Below, in pieces: positions 48,044 through 59,464 of a DNA stretch of 64,000 bases; positions within the stretch are counted from its first letter, which is position 1, and each line of letters begins with the position of its first letter. Both the position numbers and the translations under genes were made by a program. This DNA is from Nissolia schottii (lineage: Eukaryota; Streptophyta; Magnoliopsida; Fabales; Fabaceae), in NCBI GenBank assembly GCA_003254905.1, contig QANU01014009.1, positions 429,457-493,456 of the forward strand, read 5' to 3'. Under the pieces are notes generated by a model. It was not told the origin of the DNA, searched no databases, and saw only the letters and a program-made list of their open reading frames with translations.

Positions 48044-48232
48044 TCATAGGCAACCATAATCTTTTTTGGGTTGTATGGGTCCATGAAATGCTCTCCTGGG
48101 ACTGGTTCTGCTGTTCTGCTGTTCTGCTTAGTTCTGAACAGGATTTGTATAGGGAATTGATGGACTCGGCCTGCATTATATAAGATCTCTGGACCAATTT
48201 TACTCCCGTGTTTATGTTGCCAGCTTCTGGTT

Positions 48233-48238
48233 AATAAA
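48233..48238 (+). terminator. Polyadenylation signal of the E2 gene
   Basis: AATAAA, 190 bases after the stop codon, a suitable distance for a plant 3' UTR. Confidence 0.5.
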
Positions 48239-48910
48239 TGCTAGTAAGTTGCATGCTTGAATCTTGTTATGTGTAATGGGTAATGTACCTACTAATATGA
48301 CACATCTGATTAAATCTGTATATTTTTACTGCCGATATTAGAAATCTAAGTGACGACTAGTTTATTTTAAAATATGTAGAGACAGCGTTGTCCCTTAACT
48401 TCTAATTATAACATACTGGAGCTCCAAACAAGGTCATTGAATTGAGGACAGAAAAAGAAAGTGGCAACTGACAAGGGACGACATTGTAAATGCCGTTCGT
48501 AGATGACAGGATTTGTGATATATTTAATGTTCAAAATGGTTTTTTTAACCTGATCTTATTTTAGAAATAAAGTGAAGAGTTTTAATATAGGATTATAAAC
48601 GTGAAAATGAATTTTACCTTTTAATTTATTAATTTAAGGGTAAAATTTATTCATTTTATTTTAATTTCTCGAGAATTCAAATTTATTTGTCGCAATTACT
48701 GATTTATAACAGTGAAGAAGAAAACATGCTGGGAGATGTGCGTTTTCTCATACTATTATTCATATATTTTACTTACATTTACATTATTTAACACTAAAAT
48801 TCATTCAATCTCGATCATTAATCATGTTTTCAACAACTTCGTATGGTAAGACCCACTGTATTCACTCCTAATATTTTCTCAAACTACTATTCATTCATTC
48901 TATTGTAATT
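48239..48910. other. Gene-free spacer
   Basis: No gene or clear repeat is seen. Confidence 0.4.
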
Positions 48911-48914
48911 ATTT

Positions 48915-49092
48915 TATGGACAAAATTTACCTCCATTTCATCAAGTTAACTAATAACACAATGACATGCACGTTTTGGGAGTAACTTTGTTAATGGGCCT
49001 TTAGTGAATTGCACTAAAAATATCCATGTGTCATTGTGTTATTGGTTAACTTGATGGAATGAATGTAAGAAAATGGAGGTAAGTTTTATCTT
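48915..49092. mobile_element. Fold-back MITE (long inverted arms)
   Basis: The left arm (TTTACCTCCATTTCATCAAG, then TTAACTAATAACACAATGAC) pairs with the right arm (GTCATTGTGTTATTGGTTAA, then CTTGATGGA, then AATGGAGGTAA) over about 50-60 bases with a 13-base offset in the right arm. The loop is about 50 bp. No coding. Confidence 0.6.
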
Positions 49093-49375
49093 TATTTTAT
49101 TACCTTGACCATTCCATTAATTTACATGTATTTATGAAGGTGAATATTAATTTTGAGAGAAATTATAGATCCAATATTTTATATTGATATGTGTTTTCCA
49201 TTATTTTTCAATGCATTATTGTAATGTAGTACCTATTATTCTTTCGAGATATTCATTGTGATGCTTATACTATTAATTAAAACGCAATATTAGTTCTTTG
49301 TTTAATAGTATTGATTTTATATTTTTTTTGTTATAACATTTATAAAAAAGTGTCATAAAACTATGGTGTATATAC

Positions 49376-49462
49376 GTGAGTAATTTATTGATTTATTGAA
49401 ATTTATGTGTGTGTGTGCGTGCGCGCGCGCGTGTGAGTAATTTATTGATTTATTGAAATTTA
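49376..49462. repeat. 30-bp direct repeat flanking a (GT/GC)n tract
   Basis: GTGAGTAATTTATTGATTTA followed by TTGAAATTTA occurs at 49376-49405 and again at 49433-49462. Between them is an alternating GT then GC tract (about 49406-49432), a sequence type able to adopt Z-form DNA. Confidence 0.7.
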
Positions 49463-49554
49463 CATTTTAAAAAAAGGTAAAATACACATTTTGATCCTAT
49501 AACTTATTTTGATTAAAGCCGACATTAGTTCATTATTTAATAGTATTAGTTTTA

Positions 49555-50310
49555 CACGAAAGAAAATTTGCCATTACACAAAATTTGAAAGAAATGTGGC
49601 TTCTCGTAGTAATTGGAAGAAACGTGGAATTGTGCTAGAATTGTGTGGAAACGTGAAATTGTGTGGAAAATACAAAAAAATGTGACATTGTACAGAAATT
49701 TGAAAGAAACATGACTTTTCGCGATGATTAGAATGAAACACAACATTGGTAAAAAAATTAGAAGATAATGTGACATGACACTCTGATTGCAAGGAATTAT
49801 GACATTGCAAGAGAATTGCAAAAAAATGTAGCATTACATAGGAAATGGAAGGAAACGTGGCATCTCTCGAGAATTGGAAGGAAATGTGTCAGATCACAAG
49901 AATTAGAAATAAATATGACACTGCACGAGAATTAAAAGGAAAAGTGGTTTCTCACAGTAATTAAAAGGAAACATAGCATTGTGTGAGAATTAGATGGAAA
50001 TGTGGCATTGCGCAAAAATTGGAAGGAAATGTGACATTATACACGAATAGTAAGGAAATGTGGCATTGCTCGAGAATTTTAAAAAAATGATTGCATAAAA
50101 ATTTAAACAAAATGTGACATCTCACAAAAATTGAAAGGAAACATGATATCTCAGATGAATTGGAAGGGAACATGACTTTTCACGGTAATTGAAACAAAAT
50201 GTGACATTGTGTGAGAATTAAAACAAAATGTGGCGTTGCACAATAATGATAAAATATGACATTCTTTAAAAATTATAAAAACAATGACATTGCACGTAAA
50301 TTTTAAAAAA
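49555..50310 (+). repeat. Minisatellite array, unit about 30 bp
   Basis: About 25 degenerate units of the form GGAAATGTGGCATTGCACGA preceded by GAATTGGAA run without a break. Open frames on the minus strand (repeating Cys-His-Ile/Phe motifs) are by-products of the unit length being near a multiple of three. Confidence 0.75.
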
Positions 50311-50650
50311 TTGAGTATTATATTTATAATTTTTTTATTATTACACCTTAAAAGATAATATATCTCGTGTTCGGCACGAGCTCTATACTCATTAAACATA
50401 TGCATGTATCCTAAATAGTTATAATATTTTATTTTATGTGGATCTCAAATAAATTTTTTCTTTCGGCACTCATAATTTCATAGATATTGATACATCAGTT
50501 CCGTTACATCTACACCAAATATCATACACCATACATACACCCAATATTAAATACGTTTGGGCACACTACAAATACTCACTCATGCACAGATCCCCACTCA
50601 GCACTTAAACGTGCGTGCACACGCGATTTGCGTTTCTCAGTTTTCATTCA
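50311..50650. other. Spacer between two tandem arrays
   Basis: A/T-rich, no gene. ACA- and CAC-rich words increase toward the second array. Confidence 0.4.
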
Positions 50651-51500
50651 CGTGACAAACTTTATAAGCATATGTGCACAAACATTTTGTAGTAGAATGC
50701 ACAAACATTATTTGTTTATGTGCACAAACCATTCCATGGATCATACATCCCATAAATTATTAGACTCTTAGATGCACAAACTTTATAAGCATTTGTACAC
50801 AAACTTTATGTAGTAGAATGCACAAACATTACTCACTTATGTTCACAAACCTTTATATGGACCATACATTTCATAATTTATTAGACTCTTTGATGCACAA
50901 ACTTTATAAGCATTTGTGCACAAACTTTATGTAGTAGAATGCACAAACATTATTCCCTTATGTTCACAAACCTTTGTATGGACCATACATTCTAGAATTT
51001 ACTAGACTCTTTGATGCACAAACTTTATAAGCATCTGCGCACAAACTTTATGTGGTATAATGCACAAACATTACACGTTTATGTTCACAGGTATGACATT
51101 TCACAAATAATTGTCCACTCAAGCATCTATAACAAGTTTCAGAATTCATTAGACTTTTTAATGCACAAACTTTATACACATCTGTACACAAACTTTATTT
51201 AGTAAAATGCACAAACATTACTTGCTTATGTTCACAAACCTTTACATGAACCATACATTCTAGAATTTATTAGACTCTTTGATGTACAAACTTTATAAGC
51301 ATATGTGCATAAACTTTATGTGATATAACGCACAAACATTCCTCGCTTATGTTCACAAACCTTTACATGGATCATACATTCCATAATTTATTAGACTCTT
51401 TGATGCACAAGTTTTATGTGGTATAATGCACAAACATTACATACTTATGTTCACAGGTATGACATTTCACAAGTAATTTTCCACTCAAGCATATGTAACA
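50651..51500 (+). repeat. Tandem array, ~121-bp unit with ~30-bp sub-units and higher-order pattern
   Basis: Unit starts (…TGCACAAACTTTATAAGC) are at about 50651, 50771, 50892, 51013, 51160, 51281 and 51402, so the period is about 121 bp with one 147-bp interval. Each unit holds four CACAAAC sub-units about 30 bp apart, then CCATACAT and ATTTATTAGACTCTTTGA. Units at 51013 and 51402 share a different ending (GGTATGACATTTCACAA, then CCACTCAAGCAT), so the array has a three- or four-unit higher-order repeat. Confidence 0.8.
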
Positions 51501-52286
51501 AGTAAACCACCATTGTTAAAGGTAGATCTCATCAATTTTAAAAGAAATTCAACCTTTATCATCTTTATTCTATTTTAATCAACTTTCACATAATAGGAGG
51601 ATGAAGATGAGGAGAAAGAGGAGGATGACGATGATGAGAGGATGACGATGAGGGAAAACGATCACGGAAACAATTTCGGGATTGAGGTACGTTGTTTATA
51701 ATTTTAGAAACTGTACGCTATACGTATAATGATCATTAATTGCATATAATTGGAGGTTGTATATATGAGTATATGCAATTTGAGTGCACACAAAGTATTT
51801 TTGTTGATACATTGTCCATGTATTATTGGGTACTGGAGCAATCCCTCAAATAATTATAATTAAACGCTAATATACGCTTTTTCTTAACAGCAATAACCCC
51901 TTTAGAAGTGTTTCAAAGGATCCGTGGATTCCACTGCACCGTTTCAGCTGGAATCTCTCTCCCCTTCTTTTAACTTTTTCTTCATTTTTAAATTAGTTAT
52001 CGCTGTTTTCTGTTTCTTTGGTAGTATTAGTTCTAGATCCGTAGCTCACTACAAAGCCTAAGACGATTAGATATGGTCCCGGTAGAGAAAAAGAAATTAT
52101 GCCATAATTCTGTTACCAACCCTTTTAAAAGATTATGATTTGTTTTACTTTTACCCAAAAAAAGGAGCTACTCTTTTCTCTAATATGCTCGTTCAGCCTT
52201 GATATTTAAGTTTAATATATGGAGATGTAATCAAAAAAACAATTAATTGGAGCGAGGAGACAACGTAAAAAACGGTTACAAATCAC
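51501..52286. other. Gene-free stretch with one exon-like acidic segment
   Basis: At 51597-51686 an open 90-nt segment is flanked by AG (TAATAG) and GT (GAG/GTACG) and would encode EDEDEEKEEDDDDERMTM and a further 12 residues. No adjoining exons are found, so it is not called as a gene. Confidence 0.35.
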
Positions 52287-52302
52287 ATTCTCTTCTATTA
52301 TT

Positions 52303-52422
52303 TTTTTTAGGTTGTCTGCCCGGTATCCAAGGTTAGCCTTGACTAGTCCGGGTCGCGCACCTGACTATGGCGGGTGAGTCTCCCAGCGACGATAACAGCA
52401 TATACAAGGTCTCGAACTCGGG
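52303..52422 (-). mobile_element. SINE-like retroposon
   Basis: A 120-bp body is flanked by an exact 16-bp duplication, ATTCTCTTCTATTATT (52287-52302 and 52423-52438). On the minus strand it begins at a box-B-like CCCGAGTTCGAGACC and ends in AGACAACCT followed by a run of A. Target duplication, A-tail and a box B are the marks of a tRNA-derived SINE, here 5'-truncated since no box A precedes box B. Legume genomes have such SINE families; the family was not identified. Confidence 0.65.
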
Positions 52423-52438
52423 ATTCTCTTCTATTATT

Positions 52439-53087
52439 AGTATAGATAGATAGCTGTTTGGTGTTGGGCTGAATCTTGTCTAGATGTTGTGTACTCTAAC
52501 CATATGATATGATATATAAGAAAATCGAATCCCACATTAATTCACCTTCCGATGCACGCCATTTCTTCCTCGATACGCAAATCCGAAATCAGAAATGTGA
52601 ATGAAACAACTACACTGCCATTTCAACAACTACAATTTGCCATCTCCACTGTAATCTTGATATCTCTTCGAGGAGCTATTGATCATTCATTACCTTTCGT
52701 GATTTAAGCTAGCAAGCAAATTCTCCCTAATGTGGGAATATGACATTTTTTTTTTTTATGTAAAGGTTAGATACTATTATTTTCCATTTCAAGGCTTTCT
52801 TCCTCCATCAACCGCTTTTTGTGTCTTACAATGGTATATTCTTTTGCAATTTGGAGACTACTTTACTGTGAAGGAAATGAAGCAATATTGCATTACATTG
52901 AATTTTTGTACATACAATATTATATTACATTTAAAACAATAGCGCACACAGCACTACAGCTAATCAAGTAGTTAAGGAGAGGATATGAATATGATACAGC
53001 CCAATCAAAGTAACCGAAAATAATTAAAACAATAAATGTAATGATATGAAACTGATTTCCATATCCTAGTGAAAACAATAAACGTAA
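52439..53087. other. Upstream region of the two-exon gene
   Basis: No gene. A run of 12 T at 52748-52759 and general A/T richness. Confidence 0.4.
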
Positions 53088-53114
53088 TATGATATGATAT
53101 GATATGATATGATA
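53088..53114 (+). repeat. (ATGAT)n microsatellite
   Basis: Five to six ATGAT units, about 140 bp upstream of the ATG at 53250. Confidence 0.8.
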
Positions 53115-53249
53115 CAGGGGAGATAATTTTGGCTATGATTTGGCAACCTTATAAGGAGTTCAAGTTCAACTTGTCATTCTGCTAGAGCCCCTTCCTGCTT
53201 GGCTTTTTCTTCTGCTAAAGTTTATGAATGATTTTTGTTGATAGTTACA

Positions 53250-53924
53250 ATGATGAAGAAGAAATCTCCAGCACGTCAACAACAATATCAGCAAATAACT
53301 TGTCATGAAGCCTATGAATTCAATCCGCGGCAGGATTATTGCCGGGTAAGTAACTGATGATTGCGCACTGATTAGGACCGGTTTGAATTGAACTTTTTTA
53401 CAATTATAACATTACAAACTAAAAAAGAGAAAATGTTATTCTAACTTGTTTTCTTTAAGTACTTTTAGGTTATATTTAAACACTTGTTTTGGTTCGAATA
53501 GGTTTTGAAGGAAGCGAAGCACCATGCAAATGAATCAAAACAGACAAGTTCATCAGTGCACCCAGAAGAAGAATCTAGAAAAACAGGGTTGGAGAAAAAG
53601 CTAAAGAAATCTTGGAAAAGTTCTCTGATTTCATGGTGGAGGAGAGCTGAAAGGGCCACCGCCAACAACAACAGGCAGGGACGACAACATGTTTCAGGTC
53701 CAATATATGATCATGATCATGTTGTGAAGAAGAAGAAGAAGAAGCAATGGCATCGTTCAACGTCATCAGGGCCTCTCACAAATCTCTTCAAATTCACAGC
53801 AAAGAGAGAGGTGAAGGAGAGTGGTGGTGGTGGTGACAGGAACATACCCTATGTGTCTCTCCACCAACAGAACAACCCTCGTGCATTGGACAACAACTAT
53901 GGACCCCTTTATGTGGTCACTTAG
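53250..53924 (+). CDS. Conserved plant protein of unknown function (172 aa)
   Basis: Two exons, 53250-53345 and 53502-53924, join at CGG/GTAAGT and AATAG/GTT to give 172 residues. The start is the first of two adjacent ATGs. The N-terminus is Lys/Gln-rich, with a short motif HEAYEFNPRQDYC. A basic, Trp-containing segment LKKSWKSSLISWWRRAER follows, then a Lys run (KKKKKK). The C-terminus holds RSTSSGPLTNLF and ends IPYVSLHQQNN...YGPLYVVT. I recognise the end (IPY-x-L-x-Q ... YGP-x-Y-x-VT) as a conserved tail in a small family of uncharacterised plant proteins, but no biochemical role is known to me. No signal peptide or membrane segment is seen; the basic regions could direct it to the nucleus. 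It stands alone between repeats. Confidence 0.75.
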
Positions 53925-54963
53925 AACTTGCCTATCACTATCGCAGTTGCAACATGTAGTAAGAGATTCATCACCCCTTTGGCCTCATGAATCAATTTGC
54001 ATTTTGACTTTGAAGATCTTGTGTTTTGCTGAGGGAAACAAGGATCAATTCTCCCTTAGTTGCTTGTGGCACACTCATCTTTGCATCTTATTTCTTCTTC
54101 TCTTTTTCCTTCTGAAATTCTCCTTCCCTTGTTACTTTCAGTGTTTAATTTTCCTAACGTGGTTAAGTCCTAAGATGCTGAAATCATCACAGCATTAACA
54201 TTATCTGTTATCCAAAACAAAAGAGGAAAAAAGTACACGTGTATTAACATTATTTGTCACATGTTGATGAAACTTTCTTATTTCTTGCATCTTCGTTTAT
54301 TTATATATGTGATGGGTTAAACCTAGACCCAATATCACTAATTAAGGCCCCCACCAACTTAGGAACAACCTCGCGTGTTCACACTGCGGATGCAATTGCA
54401 TGTCAGAATCAAATACACCTAAAGTCTTCCGACTTAATTAAGCCTTAACTTCTATATACAACAATGATAATAAAATTATCAAAATATGTATCTAATTCTA
54501 ATATTATTATTCTCTTAAATCGAGTTATTATTTATTTAGATATCGAAATGTCTTTATAGGTATCTTGTTGTTGAGCACGTCCCTCTCTTCGATCTCTTAG
54601 GTAACTTCATATCATCCATATAATTTATGTATGGACAATATACTAATTTAAAATGCCATCATTGCATATTAATTTAGATGTTTAAATATCTGCAGTGTAT
54701 GATGTAGAAATCATATAAATCTACACTCCTCTTAGGAATGGACTAAATGTAAGACCATCCTTTAAGACCCCCAAATCAGCAACAAAAGGGGAGGTCGGAT
54801 CAACTTGCAAGCAAGAAGAACCACCGAAAAGTGATGCCTGAGAACCCGTGGCGTTTTGCATTTCAGAAGGGTCAAGTCATGATTACTTTCATTTTTGTCA
54901 CTGGATTGCAAAATTAAATTATTTATAACTAAATTTTTCTTCAATCCAATGGCTAAGAATATT
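53925..54963. other. 3' flank and gene-free spacer
   Basis: Presumed 3' UTR of the two-exon gene, then A/T-rich sequence. No gene is supported. Confidence 0.4.
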
Positions 54964-55240
54964 GGACCGTTTGAATTAACTTCTAAAAAAATATTTTATT
55001 TTTAAAAAATATAAGTGTTAAACTACAGTTAAAAAATATACTTTATTTTTTTTAAAAAAATAAGATAAAATACTATTTTTTCCTTTTAAGTTTGAAAATT
55101 TTCTATTTTGAAAAAAAAATTGGATGAAAGTGTAATTTTTAATAAAAATATATTATAAATATAAAACAAAACTCTTTAAAAAAACTGCACTTAGAAATAT
55201 AAGTAAAATAAGGTTTTTTTAACAATCAATCCAAATGGCC
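54964..55240. mobile_element. MITE (277 bp)
   Basis: The left tip GGACCGTTTGAATTAACT and the reverse complement of the right tip GGCCATTTGGATTGATTG are similar, and the element is flanked by TATT on both sides (54960-54963 and 55241-55244). It is filled with A/T runs and has no coding. Confidence 0.5.
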
Positions 55241-55244
55241 TATT

Positions 55245-57029
55245 ATGTTCATATATTTTGAAGAGGAAAAACCCAACCTCTGAAAAAAAATAAAAAATGC
55301 ACCCAATCAGTGTGAACTAGTACTACCTACTTGGAGGCTGGACCATTAGTCTCAAAATTGGACTTCACCTGAAAAGGAGAATGAAAAATGATTTTTTTTT
55401 TTTTGCACAATCAAATTTACAACTCTCTTGTAATCTTTCTCTATCTCTCGTTCTTTTTTACTTTTTTAATTTTCCATCATTGTCGTACCAGAATTGTAAG
55501 TTGATTTGTACAAATAGCATCCGACAAGGACAAACAACTAGATGGACCACCAATGGGAGGTAAAGCTTGGGGGTTAGGGGTGTGAGGAAAAGGAAGAGTT
55601 TCTTAGGTGAGTATTATCTTATCACCTCATTTTTAACTTTTTAAATATGAATTTAATCGTGGTACACTAACAATCATGTATATGAAATAATTTAATTAAA
55701 TGATAATATAAAAATACAATGTCTAATAATTAAAATTTTTAATTATATCCATAATAAAAGTGTGTATCATTAACTTTATTTAAGATATACTCGTTCATTT
55801 GTGTGTTTTATTAACTTTATTGTAAATGCATCTAAATATGAAATAGTAAACTTATGTCTATCAAAAAAAATTTCTGAACAGAATGAGTCAAGACTATTGG
55901 TAGGTGTGTTTGGGTGCCTTAAGGAAGGGGAAACTAAACAAATGAGTGGTGAAATAGCTAGCTAGCAAGAAGTAGTAGTAGTATAAGTTAATTAAAAATT
56001 CAGATTAATTTGGTGTTAAAGTAATTAGTGTTATTTTGTTTAAGTTTAATTATTTTAAAAACACTATTGTATTGGACTTATTATTGTTAAGCATTGTTCG
56101 TTAGTGGGTTTGATTATGAGTCTCTGTGTTTGAACTTGCCATAATGAGAAGGCTTGACCCATCAATTTGTTTTACACAGGGAAAGTGCCATATTCTTAAC
56201 TATATATAGGGTGTTTGATTGCCTCATTGACACTGACACACATTTGGCCTAATATGAAATAAGAGTAGTAATCTCTCCCCAATCTTAACTTTAGATTTCT
56301 CTCTCCGGTCTAAAGCTAATTATGAATTTACTATCTCTTGTCATTCCAGGTATTCTTAATATCAATCTCATAATTATTGTGTTTTGTTGTTATATCACAT
56401 GTTAGAGTTAGAGGTAAATTACTTATAGGACTTTTGGATTATTATTTATCTTTTGTTAAATTCCAAAAATTTCTTCATATGTATGGGTTTGGGTGCCCTA
56501 AGGAAGGGACACTAAACCAAAGAGTGGTGAAATGGCTAGCAAGTTGTTGTTTTTAAGTATTTTAACACTAAACAAGAATGTTCTGCATAAGATTTTTTAG
56601 TTAGCCAAGGAAATCACATTTTCAATGACCGTAAATAACTAAAGAGAAGTGCTATTGAGCCTGAAATACTATCCCAAGTCTGTCTGCTAGAATGAAAGAA
56701 AATGTAGCTACCGTGGCAAGCCGAATTCGAGTACTGTTGGCGCAATATTTTCAATTTTACTTGCTTAATTTAAGTTTCTATTTCAATTGTTTGAGTGTTT
56801 TTCATAGTCCTTAATGCTTTTATGATTAGACCATAAATTGATTTAGGTTGTAGTAATATAATTTTTGGGAGAATTTCAATTGACTTATTACAAATTTTTT
56901 TGTTTGAATATCAGATGAAAGGAATATCAACTTTCTAAATATTTTCGAGTTATTTCATATACTTAAAATGAGTGGATTTAAATTTCTTTTTCTTCACAAG
57001 AAATTTTAAAATTCCTCAAACTCATTGCC
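55245..57029. other. Gene-free region
   Basis: No gene. The phrase GGGTGCCTTAAGGAAGGG (near 55913) recurs with small changes near 56491, both followed by CACTAAAC- and AGAGTGGTGAAAT-like words, so the two sites are a spaced duplication of about 50 bp. Confidence 0.45.
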
Positions 57030-57240
57030 TTGACTTCACATTCTCAAATTCTACCACTATTCATTATCTACTACTCATTGTTCATCGCTGGTTGGCCACC
57101 CCTAAATTTTGGTCGCCATTGCCATTGGTTGTCAGTGGCAGGTCGGCCACCTCTGGTCACAGGTCGATCATCAACGGTCGCCGACCAGCCTTTATCTCAT
57201 GTAGGCAATTCAATTTCACTATCCAATAATTATCTTATCC
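57030..57240 (-). repeat. Dispersed repeat with a GC-rich degenerate core (copy 2, inverted)
   Basis: The core (TGGCCACCCC, GGTCGCCATTG, GGTCGATCATC) is the reverse complement theme of the array at 21750-22200. Flanking CTCATTGTTCATC and CAATTTCACTATCC words correspond to those of copy 1, but in inverted order. Confidence 0.45.
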
Positions 57241-59464
57241 AAGCTAAAAATAAAATAAAAACAATCCCAAAAATAATCCTCAGTTTACATAATTAAGTCA
57301 ATAAGTATTTAAATACATAACTATGAAAATGAGAATCGGTCGAATTCATGCATGTAGGTTTACTATAGCATGCTAAAACGTGATAATATAATATCCAACA
57401 AAATATGACCAAGAACAAATTGGGCTCACCCAAAAGGAATGGCATATGCAGCCTAGGATGCGAGAGGAACATAACTCAGATCTACACTTGTATCTAAAAA
57501 GGGAAAACAACGAATAGTGAGTTTGAAAACTTAGTGACAGATAAATGTATTTATAGCGCACAAGGGACAAATGAGAAATCATGCATATGTTGTAAAACAA
57601 TGTATATGTGTATATGTGTAAGGAAGTATCTTTTCCAAAATTAGATTTTTCCATAAAACAAATTTTCGCAGAATCCATCGTGTTAGGATATATCACAATA
57701 TTAACAATGTGTTAAAACCATTACCCTTACATCCACTCAATAAATCAGAAACATTAATTTAAATGTTCCGAACTAGTATGATCTATCTCTTATAAGTGAG
57801 GGCATATAATCGAAACGTGGCCTACGTCTCAGGTTAGTATATATGATGTGTTCCTTACTTGCGAAGGCATACGTCATGTGCACCAGGTATAATGCCTACT
57901 GTCGTTGGCTATAAATCTTGACATGATTATATTTCACTCGAACCATTTAGTCAATATTAAAAAATCTCATTTTCTCAATGTTTTTCCATAACCAATTCAA
58001 TCATTCTCAACATGTGTACTAAAATAAGTTTCATGCAACAATAATGATAATAGTAAATCATAATTATTATCTCGTGTAAAGTTTATCAAATGCATGTTTT
58101 CTTACCAAAGTTCAACATTTTAATTATTCGTAAAAAAAATGCACTAAGGTCTCAACATCACATTTTTCCAACACTTTGAATAAAATTAAATTCACATATA
58201 GCAATATAATAAAATAAATTTTAGGGCTCCAACACAACTTACTCACAAGTTTGAAAAATTAAATAATCAACTTAACAACAACTCAATAAAAAGGTTTGGA
58301 CTGAGAAATTATCCTTGATACAATTTTAGGCAAAATTTTCAGATTTTGTCTTTAAGTCACTTCTATGGAGCTCCAACTCCTCTGTAATGGAGTTTTATAG
58401 AGATAAATGAAGAGGACATAAATGATAGATGATGGGGGTCTTATATTGAGAAGTGAGAAGCAATTAAGGAAAGAAAAATGAAGGAGTTTGAGAGGATGAG
58501 ATGTGAAAAAAATAAAATAAAAATTGGGGCTTAGGGGGTGTGTGTGTTCGTGGGAGAAGAAGGAGAGAAAGGAAAAATGAATGACATTGGGTCCGTGAGG
58601 ATTTAAGAGGAGGGGGACGCTACGAAGGAAAGACAGTGAGTTCTATCACTCAAGGATTTATGTTACCAAACATATATGGTTGAGTTTAAGTGTTTAATTA
58701 CTTTACTGAATAAAATAAATAAATAAATAATTAAAATAAAACTTAAATAAAATGAAAGATGATTTTTGTCATTATATGATCTCTCATATATAATTTTGCA
58801 AGATTGAGGCCTTGGCTAAAAAAATTTATTTGTATGGGTCATTTTTTTAAATTGTCTGAAATCGTCTTTTGTCATGTCAATTTCAGCTTGTCTCATCAAC
58901 ACTTTTTTTTGTAACTCTGAAATCGGTATATTTTATACTAATTTCAGAATCCAAAACCATACATACAAGTGTCAAATGTTTTTTTGGCTCCTAATCATGC
59001 AATAACCACATTTGCACCATACAAATGTGAACAACTCTTGGAAATTTCCATATGCTCTTTTGCTCATGTGTTAAACACCTTGACTCAACTTGTTCTAGGA
59101 ATAGATGTTAGTTTTGTGATTTGCTTGAAGTTTCCATAAACTTTGGATAGCATTTTCTACTTGGGATTCATACAAGGGATTAGAGTATTTCAATTATTGA
59201 AAAAAAATGACTGATTTGCCAAAGAATTGGTGGGTTAGTGAACTTAGAAAATCTGACTATCAAATGTGAAATTAAATCTTGGTTTGGTATGAATTCTCTA
59301 ACACATGAAAAAGTCAAGTGAAATCGGATCCCTAACATTTTACAGCAATTCTCTCTCTTTTAATAAAAAAAAAAAAAACTCAAAATCTTAAATATTTGTT
59401 TAGCTCTAGTTAGTTCAAATAGAAATTTCTTGAATCCAAATTAGTTACAATCTAAATATATAGT
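57241..59464. other. Gene-free region
   Basis: No gene is supported. At 58850-58955 are AATCG/ATTTCAG words in T-rich sequence like those at 2385-2600. At 58400-58640 is a G/A-rich stretch. Confidence 0.45.

Noticed and set aside
49552..50405. Several minus ORFs with repeated Cys-His-Phe motifs, suggestive of a repeat protein
   Set aside because: The frames follow the 30-bp minisatellite unit, have stops at random places, and lack any promoter or fold signature.
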